Below, one piece after another: positions 48,344 to 56,547 of a DNA stretch of 64,000 bases. Made by a program: the position numbers and the translations under genes. The DNA is taken from NCBI GenBank assembly GCA_963725615.1, contig CAVRZO010000011.1, positions 124,001 through 188,000 on the forward strand, in the 5' to 3' direction. Numbering within the stretch: position 1 is the stretch's first letter; each line of letters starts with the position of its first letter. Source of the DNA: JAIQFF01 sp963725615. GTDB taxonomy: Bacteria; Acidobacteriota; Terriglobia; Terriglobales; Acidobacteriaceae. A model generated the notes under the pieces. It had not been told where the DNA came from and made no database searches. It worked only from the letters and a program-made list of their open reading frames with translations.

Positions 48344-50014
48344 TTAACCCGTGTACACCAGTTCGACGACGGTGCAATCATCACTGAGCGGAGTTCCTCC
48401 GCAGAAGTTCGCTACGGCGGTAAAAATGTCTTCGAGGGTTGCACTTTTGGCAGCCACTGTTTCCAGACGCGAATCTTCGAAAAAGTCGCCGCGGGCGTTT
48501 TCTGCTTCCGTCACTCCATCCGTCACCAGGATCAGGCGATCGCCGGCGTGCAGGCTGACGTGGTCGCTCTCATAAGTGGCGTCGCTCAGCAGCCCGACAG
48601 GCAGATTGCCGTGAGGCGGCCGGATCACCTCTTTATTGCACACCAGCAACGGAGGCACGTGGCCGCAGTTCACGTATTCCAGTTCCCCGTCCCGCCGGAT
48701 GCGCGCGATGATCAGCGTGGCGTACTTTTCTCCAATGTGTTTGTGGGTGAAGAAGCGATTGGCGGCAACCACGATATCGATGAGCGGCATCCCGGCGGTG
48801 AGTTGCGAATAGATCATGCCCTGCAGCGTGGAGGCCAGCAGGGCGGCTGACACTCCCTTGCCGCTGACGTCTGCCAGCACCACCGCCAGGCCTTCTTCGG
48901 TATTGACCGCGTCGAAAAAATCTCCCCCGATTTCCTTACAAGAAAGATTCCTGCCCCTGAGTGTCGCAAAGGGAACCTCGGGAATGGTCACAGCCATCAG
49001 CCGCTGCTGAATGGATGCGGCGATGGAGAGCTCCTGCTGATAGCGGCGAGACGCCTCTTCGGCCTGCACCAGGCGGGCATTCTCGATCAGCGAGGCCGCT
49101 TCCGTGGCAATGGCCCGCAAAATGTCGTTGCTCACACTGGAAATGTCTCGCGAGGCGAAGCGCGAGTCCACATACAGCGCGCCCATGACCTCGGCTGAGC
49201 TCTCGGTGGGCACCACGGCCGTGTCACGCGTGGTCTGCACCTGCGGCTTGCGCAGGGGAATACAAATTACGGTGCGGAGATCGTAAGCCACAATGCTGTG
49301 CCGGCCAGCCAGATCGAGGGACTGGCTGGTGTCGGTGATCACGAACTCCGAATTTGATTTCACTCCTTCATCCAGGATCGAGTGTGAAATCGTAGTGTCA
49401 TCTAGCAACGGTTCGCCCTTGGAATTGCGACCAGCGGCCAGGCGCAGGTTGCCCTCTTCGTCCCGCATGAAGACGTAGCCGCGCTCGGCGCGCGTAAGTT
49501 TCAGCGTGGCATCGAGCAAGGTCACCAGAATTTCATCAAGCACACCGGTGGTGTTCAGCTTGCGGGCGGCCTCGAGAAAAAGCGTCAGCTTCTCCAGGTC
49601 CGTGGTGTCGGTCGAGATCTGGATCCCCGAAATTTGGCTGAGGAACTCGCGGGCCGTGTTGGAGCTGGCGTGATGGGGATGGAAGATGACATAAGACACG
49701 TCGCGTACGCCGAACTCGACGCGATCGTTTCGCTCCAGAGTCTTACGCTGGATCCTTTCCCCGTTGACGAAGGTTCCGTGCTTGCTGCCCTGGTCGACCA
49801 CGCAGAACTGTCCATCCTCGGAAGTGATCAGGGCATGGTCGCGGGAGACTCGAGGATCGGCGATGACCAGGTCTTTATCCACCTTTCGACCTACGGTGAA
49901 CGGAGTGTGGTCAAGGTTGATAGTGCGCTGGTCGTTTCCCTGGACGAAAACCAGGGTGGGAAAGATTCCCGACCCCGGCGATGAAATTGGGCCCGTGATA
50001 GGTGGATAGGTCAT
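48344..50014 (-). CDS. FHA-GAF-PP2C (SpoIIE-type) serine phosphatase
   Basis: A 556-residue signalling phosphatase. FHA domain 37-105 (TPFTVGRKVDKDLVIADPRVSRDHALI, GSKHGTFVNGERI), which binds phosphothreonine; GAF domain about 150-315 (VLDEILVTLLDAT, GALYVDSRF); SpoIIE/RsbU-type PP2C about 345-555 with metal ligands D366 (GGDFFDAV), D382 (VLADVSGKG), D499 (LVTDGVTEA) and D546 (PLSDDCTVV). It is likely the phosphatase that removes phosphate from the STAS protein encoded upstream (121 bases), in a partner-switching pathway. No RsbW-type kinase gene is adjacent. Confidence 0.93.
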   Translation of the reverse strand: MTYPPITGPISSPGSGIFPTLVFVQGNDQRTINLDHTPFTVGRKVDKDLVIADPRVSRDHALITSEDGQFCVVDQGSKHGTFVNGERIQRKTLERNDRVEFGVRDVSYVIFHPHHASSNTAREFLSQISGIQISTDTTDLEKLTLFLEAARKLNTTGVLDEILVTLLDATLKLTRAERGYVFMRDEEGNLRLAAGRNSKGEPLLDDTTISHSILDEGVKSNSEFVITDTSQSLDLAGRHSIVAYDLRTVICIPLRKPQVQTTRDTAVVPTESSAEVMGALYVDSRFASRDISSVSNDILRAIATEAASLIENARLVQAEEASRRYQQELSIAASIQQRLMAVTIPEVPFATLRGRNLSCKEIGGDFFDAVNTEEGLAVVLADVSGKGVSAALLASTLQGMIYSQLTAGMPLIDIVVAANRFFTHKHIGEKYATLIIARIRRDGELEYVNCGHVPPLLVCNKEVIRPPHGNLPVGLLSDATYESDHVSLHAGDRLILVTDGVTEAENARGDFFEDSRLETVAAKSATLEDIFTAVANFCGGTPLSDDCTVVELVYTG

Positions 50015-50135
50015 TTGGCTGTCCTGCCCTCGTTACTGCTTAGAGAGAATCGGCTCCGGCAGGCAAGGAGTTCGATCTCAGCCTTCCCCGTCCCAATTTG
50101 TTCAGGCGCACGGAGAGGTAAGGTGTTTCAAAAGG

Positions 50136-50489
50136 TCAAGCGGCCCCGCGACCCAGCGCGGCGAGCGCTTCTTGCTCGCTATCAAAAACCTGGAAGACGG
50201 TTGCCAACTTGGTAATCTGCAGCACGTCGTGCAAGCGCTGGCCCAGGCCGGTGAGCTTGATCTCGGCCCCGGCCGCCCGGGCGGAAGAATAAACTCCAAC
50301 CAAGGTCCCAAGGCCGCCACTATCGATATAGGTTACACCGGAGAGGTTTAGGACCAGGCGCGGGCTTTCAGTCAAAGTCTGTTTGAGAAAATCACGCAAC
50401 GCGTTGGCCTCTTCTCCAAACATAATACGGCCCTGACACGAGACGACATTGACGCCGTCGACCAGGCGTTTCTCGATTTTGAGGTTCAT
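50136..50489 (-). CDS. STAS-domain anti-sigma factor antagonist (SpoIIAA/RsbV-like)
   Basis: A 117-residue single STAS domain. S57 in VTYIDSGGLGTLVGVY is the conserved phosphorylatable serine. The fold is normal in length. The phosphatase gene downstream on the same strand should dephosphorylate it so that it can bind an anti-sigma factor or other partner. The sigma factor or effector controlled is not in the window near it. Confidence 0.93.
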   Translation of the reverse strand: MNLKIEKRLVDGVNVVSCQGRIMFGEEANALRDFLKQTLTESPRLVLNLSGVTYIDSGGLGTLVGVYSSARAAGAEIKLTGLGQRLHDVLQITKLATVFQVFDSEQEALAALGRGAA

Positions 50490-50618
50490 GCGTCCTCCGA
50501 AACGTCATTCTGGCCGCCGCGTGGGAGAAGACTAACCTGTGATCGCAGCCCAATGCAAGGCCGGCAGGGCCTGACAGAAACGGGGAGGACAACGCGAGCT
50601 GCGACAAAAACTTGTAAG

Positions 50619-50815
50619 TTGTCATCCTGAGCGGAGGGGCAGCTTCGCATCGCGAAGCAGCCACGGAGTCGAAGGACCCCTACATGCTTCACGCACTCGC
50701 TCTGGGATCGCACGGACAATTCTCTCCCCTCCAGCAACAGTCAAGACTATAGGGGTCCTTCGACTCCGCCTGCTCATTCGCGAAGCGAATGAGCAAGCTC
50801 CGCTCAGGATGACAG
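50619..50815. repeat. Composite inverted repeat element, GTCATCCTGAG family B (copy 5)
   Basis: Left GTTGTCATCCTGAGCGGAG, hairpin GCTTCGCATCGCGAAGC, then GAGTCGAAGGACCCCT; right GGGGTCCTTCGACTCCG, hairpin CTCATTCGCG...CGAATGAG, then CTCAGGATGACAGG. Its interior (CACTCGCTCTGGGATCG, ACGGACAATT) resembles that of copy 3. The last bases overlap the stop of the GT87 gene. Confidence 0.85.
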
Positions 50816-52117
50816 GACGCGAGTTTTCAATCGATCGCTGGCGCACACCGCGAACAATCCCAAGATCACCAGAGGAATACCGAGACTCGTATAGAGGGGC
50901 ATCGCCCAGGCCCTTTGCACCGAACTCGCGGGCAAGAAGAGGGACGCTAACATCAAGGCACAGCATGCAAGCCATGGCCAGAACACTACCAGTACGGCGA
51001 GTACGCAGGCCATGCGCGTAAGCCGGTTTCGGCTCCACAATTCCTTCCATGAAGCGGCGATCAGGAACACCGCTGGCAGAAGGAGTACCTGGTTATAGGG
51101 CGCGAAGCTGGGCACAATCACCAGAGTTACCACCAGCACCAGCGCGAACATGGTGCTGAAGGCGACTGAATCATGCGAAGCGAACCGCACTCGCCAGCCG
51201 GTGACGGCGACCGCGATCACGGCCACTGCGGCAAGGATCTTGCCCAGCGCCGGCGTTGCTAGCACGTCGAGCAGCGAGCCCGCTCCCCCGGTGTACTGGC
51301 GATAGGCGGCGACCGCGTCGCGAAACTGTCCTATCCATCCCGGCAGGATGTATTCGGATGCGGCGAGAAAAATCGCGGTGGACAGCGCGAAACTCCAGAA
51401 GAAAATCTGACGCCGACGCCAGTCGCTGAGCGCCCACAACATCAGCCAGCCAGCAACCGGCAACGCCAGCTGAGGCTTGATCGTTGCAAGTGCCAGCAAG
51501 AAACCGGCGAGAGCGAAATACCCGGCCACCAGCGCCGCGGCGCAGCCCGCGAGCAGTGCGCTCACCACCAGGGTCAACTGTTGCAGTTTGATTCCCTGCA
51601 CCACGGCGTAGCTGCCGAACGTCAGGACGATCAGGCTCGCGGTCACTGTGACTGATGGCTGCCAGCGCAAAACCCGCAGCCATAGGAAGACACTAGCCAG
51701 CGTCAGAAATACCAGCAGCCAGCGAAAGCCCGCCTGCACCCCGGGAAACGGCAAACCGATCGTCGGTGCCAGCAGAAAAACCACGTGCAGCGGATAGGCA
51801 AAGCCCTGCTGATCTTTGGGCTCGTCAAACCGGGGATCATTAGCGCGGTCGGGATCAAGCGGTCGCCCGTAGTATCCGGTCTGGATTTCCCGCGTGACTT
51901 CGTCGCTATATGGATTGCGATGGTGCAGCAGCAACTCGCGCGCTCCCAGCCAGCGCGGATAGAGATCGGAGAGATTGCCTCGCGGCCGTCCGTGAGCGGC
52001 GGCGTCCGCCTTCTGGTAGGGCACCAGCACTTGCTGCACGTAGAACCACATGCTTCCGGCGAACAGCAGCGCCAAGCTAAGTGCCAAGATCAGCCCGAGT
52101 CTGGAATCTTTGAGCAA
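50804..52117 (-). CDS. GT87/DUF2029-family multi-pass membrane protein
   Basis: A 437-residue inner-membrane protein with about ten helices. The first outer loop has DLYPRWLGARELLLHHRNPYSDEVTREIQ, typical of DUF2029/GT87 polyprenol-phosphate-dependent mannosyl/glycosyl transferases. The likely catalytic acids (D/E in this loop) cannot be pinned down. The start is TTG 52117 and has no clear ribosome site. The terminal residues VLSS and the TGA stop come from a family B repeat. Two other GT-C-like genes lie next to it in the opposite direction. Confidence 0.82.
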   Translation of the reverse strand: MLKDSRLGLILALSLALLFAGSMWFYVQQVLVPYQKADAAAHGRPRGNLSDLYPRWLGARELLLHHRNPYSDEVTREIQTGYYGRPLDPDRANDPRFDEPKDQQGFAYPLHVVFLLAPTIGLPFPGVQAGFRWLLVFLTLASVFLWLRVLRWQPSVTVTASLIVLTFGSYAVVQGIKLQQLTLVVSALLAGCAAALVAGYFALAGFLLALATIKPQLALPVAGWLMLWALSDWRRRQIFFWSFALSTAIFLAASEYILPGWIGQFRDAVAAYRQYTGGAGSLLDVLATPALGKILAAVAVIAVAVTGWRVRFASHDSVAFSTMFALVLVVTLVIVPSFAPYNQVLLLPAVFLIAASWKELWSRNRLTRMACVLAVLVVFWPWLACCALMLASLFLPASSVQRAWAMPLYTSLGIPLVILGLFAVCASDRLKTRVLSS

Positions 52118-52144
52118 TCGCGTGAGGGAAACAAAAGCCGCTCC

Positions 52145-53044
52145 ATGTTACAACTTATGCGGGCGAACCTTCCGTTGCGATTGCGCATCTGCATCTCCGC
52201 GGCGATTGGAGTGGCGAGTGCAGCGTTCTGCTTTTTTTTGCTGCAGCACTTCCATCAGGGCGCCGGCGATTTCGGTTGGGCTATCCACGCCGCCCAGCGT
52301 GTGCTGGCCGGACAGAATCCTTACGACACGCCACTCGAACAATATCCGCTGACCGCGGCGTTTTTCGCGTTGCCATTTGTCGCTGTGCGGCCGGAGGTCG
52401 CGGGAGCTTTGTTTTACGGCGTCAGCTCTGCCTTGCTGGCCTTCGGGCTTACCCGCCACGGTTACCATTATCTCTTCGTATTTCTCGCCTATCCGTATTG
52501 GGGAGGCCTGCTGGCAGTGCAGTGGTCGACCCTGATCTTTGCCAGCGCCTTCTTCCCTCTCCTGCTGCCCGCGACCATGGCCAAGCCCCAGCTCGGGTTG
52601 CCGGTGGCGCTGACACGGATGAGCCGGCGCGGCATCATCGCCTGCGTGGCTGTCGCACTACTTACGTTGTTCGCATTGCCAAATTGGCCGAGGCTATGGC
52701 TGGGACAACTGAAGAATTACGAGCACTTTTTCCCGCTGCTGGTTCTGCCCGGACCGTTGCTGGCCCTGGCCCTGTGGCGCTACCGCGAGAAGGATGCATG
52801 GTTTCTCGTGCTGACCGCGATCATGCCTCAGCGCTGGTTCTTTGACGCGTTTATCCTGTGGCTCATCCCCAAGTCGCGCCGTGAGATTCTTTTCACTGCT
52901 GCACTGAGTTGGGGAGCGGGCGTCTGGCGCTGGTATCACATCCCGCACAGCTTTACCGAGGTCGGAAGGGTCACCGTGCTCTTTATCTACCTGCCGATGC
53001 TGGCGGTGATCTTGTTCCGCCAGGTTGTGCGCGAAGAGAGTTGA
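52145..53044 (+). CDS. GT87-like multi-pass membrane protein
   Basis: A 299-residue inner-membrane protein with about eight helices. GDFGWAIHAAQRVLAGQNPYDTPLEQYPLTAAFFALPF is the outer-loop motif of DUF2029/GT87 proteins, here shorter than the neighbouring family member. ATG 52145 is proposed; an open frame from 51785 is mostly antisense to the divergent gene. It may act on the same glycan as the adjacent GT87 and GT-C proteins. No nucleotide-sugar-binding motif is visible. Confidence 0.78.
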   Translation: MLQLMRANLPLRLRICISAAIGVASAAFCFFLLQHFHQGAGDFGWAIHAAQRVLAGQNPYDTPLEQYPLTAAFFALPFVAVRPEVAGALFYGVSSALLAFGLTRHGYHYLFVFLAYPYWGGLLAVQWSTLIFASAFFPLLLPATMAKPQLGLPVALTRMSRRGIIACVAVALLTLFALPNWPRLWLGQLKNYEHFFPLLVLPGPLLALALWRYREKDAWFLVLTAIMPQRWFFDAFILWLIPKSRREILFTAALSWGAGVWRWYHIPHSFTEVGRVTVLFIYLPMLAVILFRQVVREES

Positions 53045-53120
53045 TAAGCTCAGCAGCCCGGCAAAGAACGTCAGACAGTATGCTTTGCAACGGCGCCAGC
53101 AGCAGTTGCTTTTTCGGATC

Positions 53121-54575
53121 ATGATGAGCCTGTTACAAACTCGCCGGGTATTCGTGGCCATCCTCGCGCTCGGCCTGTTCACCATGGCCGCTCGCGGCAT
53201 TACCGACCCCGACGTCTGGTGGCATCTTCGCACTGGACAACTGATCCTCCAGAATCACAGCTTGTTCCACACCGATCCCTACTCGTTTACCCGCTTCGGA
53301 CAGCCTTGGATCAACCACGAGTGGCTGTCGGAAGTCTTGCTGTTCGGTTTGTATCGGGTCGCTGGATTTGGCGGACTTACTGTGGCGTTCGGGGTCGTCA
53401 TCGCCGCCACCTTTGTTCTCGTCTTCGCGCGCTCAGCGGGCCGCCCCTACCTCGCTTCCCTGATGACGCTTTGGGGCGCGGTGGCTTCGGCTCCATCCTG
53501 GGGTGTCCGTCCGCAGATGTTTTCTCTCCTGCTGGCCAGCATTTTTCTAGTTCTTCTTGAAGTCTCCGGGCAGCGCCCCAAGTTGCTGTGGTGGACCGTA
53601 CCGCTGATGCTGTTGTGGGTCAATCTGCATGCGGGATATCCCATCGGACTGGCTTTCATCGCGTTATTCCTGCTGGGCGAAGCTTTGGAAGCGGCGATCG
53701 GTCAGGAGTCTTGGCAGAAATCTGCGCCGCGTCTTAAGCAGTTGGCGATGGCGTTCGGGCTTTGTCTGGCACTGGTCGCGCTGAACCCGAATGGCGTTCA
53801 GATTTACTGGTACCCGTTTGAGACTCTGCGCTCGGCCGCGATGCACCATTTCATTCAGGAGTGGTTCTCTCCGGACTTCCACGATCGCACCTACCTGCCG
53901 CTGCTGCTCATGCTGCTGGCACTCGTTGCCGGCCTGGCAGTATTGCCCCGCTCTCCGCGCCTCCGCAATCTCTTGCTGTTGCTGGCCACGGTTCCGGCCG
54001 CGCTGCGCTCCATCCGGCATATTCCGATCCTCGTGTTGGTCATCGTTCCGGTGCTTGCGGAGCTGGCCCAGGCGGGACTACAGCGATCGGGCACTACCCG
54101 GTTATTTCGGCGGCCGCTTACGGGGTCGGCATCCCGCACTCTTGTGATTAATTTTGTCGTGCTGTTTGCATTTACCGGGTTCACCGTATTCCGGGTGCGA
54201 CACGTGGTGAGCACGCAGGCGGAAGCTGAAGCAAAAAACTTCCCCGTGGCGGCAACCGCTTTTCTGCAGCAGCAACATCCCCCGGGACCGATGATGAACC
54301 ACTACAACTGGGGCGGGTACTTCATATGGAAGCTCTACCCCCAATATCGCGTCTTCATGGACGGCCGGGCTGACGTTTACGGCGATGCACTGATGACCGA
54401 CTTCAGCGACTGCTACTACCTGACCGACAATTGGAGAAAGTCCCTGCGGACCTGGGACATCCAGACCGTGGTTCTGCCCCCCGACGCTCCCCTGATCACC
54501 GCCCTTCGATCCGGCCCAGAGTGGGAACAGATTTATTCCGATTCCGAGGCCGTAATTTTGACCAGGCGACCGTAG
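53121..54575 (+). CDS. GT-C-like multi-pass membrane protein
   Basis: A 484-residue protein with about ten helices and a soluble C-terminus of about 130 residues. The N-terminal loop ITDPDVWWHLRTGQLILQN, with DPD and WWHLRTG, is the mark of a family of GT-C/PMT-like glycosyltransferases common in Acidobacteriota; WINHEWLSEVLL follows. ATG 53121 is proposed; the frame opens at 53025 inside the preceding gene. A Tad pilus cluster starts 150 bases later, so a role in pilus or surface glycosylation is conceivable but unproven. Confidence 0.75.
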   Translation: MMSLLQTRRVFVAILALGLFTMAARGITDPDVWWHLRTGQLILQNHSLFHTDPYSFTRFGQPWINHEWLSEVLLFGLYRVAGFGGLTVAFGVVIAATFVLVFARSAGRPYLASLMTLWGAVASAPSWGVRPQMFSLLLASIFLVLLEVSGQRPKLLWWTVPLMLLWVNLHAGYPIGLAFIALFLLGEALEAAIGQESWQKSAPRLKQLAMAFGLCLALVALNPNGVQIYWYPFETLRSAAMHHFIQEWFSPDFHDRTYLPLLLMLLALVAGLAVLPRSPRLRNLLLLLATVPAALRSIRHIPILVLVIVPVLAELAQAGLQRSGTTRLFRRPLTGSASRTLVINFVVLFAFTGFTVFRVRHVVSTQAEAEAKNFPVAATAFLQQQHPPGPMMNHYNWGGYFIWKLYPQYRVFMDGRADVYGDALMTDFSDCYYLTDNWRKSLRTWDIQTVVLPPDAPLITALRSGPEWEQIYSDSEAVILTRRP

Positions 54576-54729
54576 TCCCTGCCTATTGCGAACCAAGTTA
54601 GGTAATCCCCCGCATCAACTTTGACCTGCAAAACATTGCACACTCGACATTATCATTCCGTCTGGCTTATCGGTTTGTTCGCTCGGCGTGAATCTGCGGT
54701 ATGGGGTATCGGAACAAAGTGAGGACAAT

Positions 54730-54891
54730 ATGATCCGTGCTTTGGGCAGGTTGTGGGAGGAGGAAGGCCAGGACGTCGCGGAATACGCGGTGATGCTGGC
54801 TGTGATCCTCGCCGTGGTGGTAGGCACTATTCGCTTGATCGGATCCGGCGCTAACAACGTCTTTTCCTCGGTAGGCAGTTCGATCCAATAG
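54730..54891 (+). CDS. flp: Flp/Fap-type pilin (first)
   Basis: A 53-residue pilin precursor. The sequence EEGQDVAEYAVMLAVILAVVVGTIRLIGSGANNVFSSV holds the Flp motif: leader with G before Q-D, then an E-Y pair at the processed N-terminus and a hydrophobic helix. Processing by a TadV-type peptidase after the Gly is expected. ATG 54730 is preceded by GAGGAC; an upstream GTG at 54688 gives an implausible extension. It opens the Tad cluster. A nearly identical pilin follows at 55258. Confidence 0.92.
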   Translation: MIRALGRLWEEEGQDVAEYAVMLAVILAVVVGTIRLIGSGANNVFSSVGSSIQ

Positions 54892-55257
54892 GTCCGGGCC
54901 GCGGTCCGCGTATTCCCCAAGAGCAGGCAGGTCTTCGGGCTGGGGTTGCAATCCGTCCGTCGAGTTGCCACCGGCTTCCCTCTGGCTCAGAACCCGCCCT
55001 CATCCCCCGGAGCAACTTCGAACCGTGACCTGGTTACCCCCCGCCGATATCCGGTAAGGAATGCAAGAAATTGTCGCTTGGCGGGATGACAGCAGGGTAT
55101 TATGAGCGTGGGGATTCGGCAGCTTCCGCTCCGGCGGCGCGTAAACTCTTGATTTAGCAACAACAATAGAGATGCGTTCCGGAATCGGAAGGACTGAGCG
55201 AACCGCCTCGGGTTGGGAGTTCGCTGCCCATCCGGTCGATTCGAAGGAGGACAACAC
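54892..55257. other. Spacer between the two flp genes
   Basis: 366 bases without a supported gene. The stretch around 55075-55100 (GGCGGGATGACAGCAGGG, TATTATGAG) faintly resembles a repeat end. A TTGGCGGGATGACAGCA has the GG-N10-GC spacing of a sigma-54 site, but a weak match. Confidence 0.35.
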
Positions 55258-55422
55258 ATGAAGGCGAAAGCTATAAGTCTGTGGCGGCAAGACGAGGGGC
55301 AGGACATTGCGGAATATGCCGTGATGCTGGCGGTGATTTTGGTGATCGTGGTCGGAACCATTCGGCTGATCGGTTCCAACGCCAACAACGTATTCTCTTC
55401 GGTCGCCAGTTCGGTTCAGTAA
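55258..55422 (+). CDS. flp: Flp/Fap-type pilin (second)
   Basis: A 54-residue paralogue of the pilin at 54730: EGQDIAEYAVMLAVILVIVVGTIRLIGSNANNVFSSVASSVQ. Differences are concentrated in the leader and in a few helix positions; the processing site and mature core match. GGAGGACAACAC precedes the ATG. The two genes are separated by 366 bases, so they may have their own promoters or be expressed at different levels. Confidence 0.93.
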   Translation: MKAKAISLWRQDEGQDIAEYAVMLAVILVIVVGTIRLIGSNANNVFSSVASSVQ

Positions 55423-55678
55423 CGCTGAAGTCGGCAATGGCCGGGCTGCGGCCCTGGAATGGGGATTTTGCGGGAAGGCCGTGCGCGAGCGCGGTAGCCT
55501 TCCTAGCGCCTCGGCGCGCCGGCGACAGTCGGTACCAGAATCGATCTTGAGTTTTTGAGTCGAAGTTCCGTGAGTCGAAAATCGGGAGTCGAAGTTCGGC
55601 GGTCGCGGGCGGGCACCGTCCATGGTGTGGATGGTGTCGCGTCTTCGGCGATGCCATTTTGACTTTTGAGGAGCAGGC
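55423..55678. repeat. Spacer before cpaB with tandem GAGTCGAA repeats
   Basis: Three GAGTCGAA units occur between about 55557 and 55595 (GAGTCGAAGTTC, GAGTCGAAAATC, GAGTCGAAGTTC). A hairpin GGAAGGC...GCCTTCC lies around 55478-55505. No gene is seen. Confidence 0.45.
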
Positions 55679-56524
55679 ATGAATCGCACCCGGCTTTTGT
55701 TGATCGGCTTTGTGGCCCTTGCCCTGGGAGCAGTTGTAAGCTACGCCGTTTATCGCACTCTGCAGACGCGGTCCGGTGCCGACACGCCGCCCGGCGTCGA
55801 AGTCGTTGTAGCGGCCAACGACATCGCCGTTGGAGCTAAAGTCGCGGAGAGCGACGTGAAGCTGGTGCGCTTTCCCGCCGCCGATCTGCCGTCCAACATC
55901 TTCCATCTGAAAACCTCGGTGGTGGGAAGGGGCGCAATCCTGCCCATCGCGAGAGGGGAATTTTTCCTGCCTAACAAACTGGCCGGCGAAAATGCCGGAG
56001 CTGGAATGCAGTCCCTGATTCCTCCTGGAATGCGGGCAATGTCGGTACGGGTGAATGAAGTGATCGGCGTCGCTGGCTTCGTGGTTCCGGGAACGCGCGT
56101 GGATGTACTGCTCACCGGCAACCCCACCGGTGGGTCCGATCAGCGGACCACCACCGTTCTGGAGAATGTAGCGGTGATCGCGACCGGACAGAAGCTGGAA
56201 CGAAACACCGCCGGTGAACCGCAACTGACGCCGGTGATCACTTTGTTGGTGTCTCCGGATGACGCGCAGAAGCTTACCTTGGCCACCAGCCAGGGAAAGA
56301 TCCAGCTGTCCTTGCGCAACCCGCTGGACACCAAGCAGCAGGAACTGGCTTCAGTGGCGACGGGGGCGTTGTACAAAGGCATTCCGCCGCCAACCCCCGT
56401 CGCGGCGCCTCGGCCCAAGTCTACGGGCACTCATTCCGTGAAGACTCCGGCGCCGGTGCCGCTGCCAGCCTATTCCGTGGAAGTGATCAAGGGAACGAAG
56501 AGAGAAGAAGTCACACCCAAGTAA
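55679..56524 (+). CDS. cpaB: Flp pilus assembly protein CpaB/RcpC
   Basis: A 281-residue exported protein of the Tad system. One N-terminal membrane helix (about 5-25), then an SAF domain (about 35-110; VVVAANDIAVGAKVAESDVKLVRFPAADLP) and the RcpC domain (GMRAMSVRVNEVIGVAGFVVPGTRVDVLLT). It is thought to support the secretin channel in the periplasm. GAGGAGC precedes the ATG. It is followed at 23 bases by the secretin. Confidence 0.94.
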   Translation: MNRTRLLLIGFVALALGAVVSYAVYRTLQTRSGADTPPGVEVVVAANDIAVGAKVAESDVKLVRFPAADLPSNIFHLKTSVVGRGAILPIARGEFFLPNKLAGENAGAGMQSLIPPGMRAMSVRVNEVIGVAGFVVPGTRVDVLLTGNPTGGSDQRTTTVLENVAVIATGQKLERNTAGEPQLTPVITLLVSPDDAQKLTLATSQGKIQLSLRNPLDTKQQELASVATGALYKGIPPPTPVAAPRPKSTGTHSVKTPAPVPLPAYSVEVIKGTKREEVTPK

Positions 56525-56547
56525 GCCAGCATTTCGAGGAACCCAAC

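Noticed and set aside
51785..52144. Upstream extension of the GT87-like gene at 52145
   Set aside because: These 120 codons are antisense to the divergent GT87 gene and read as random; the hydrophobic protein begins at ATG 52145.
54980..55035. tRNA-like TTCGAACC stretch
   Set aside because: No acceptor, D or anticodon stem can be paired with it.
55075..55100. Sigma-54 promoter before the second flp gene
   Set aside because: Only the GG-N10-GC spacing fits; the -12 part is CAGC in place of TTGC and the distance to the gene is 165 bases.
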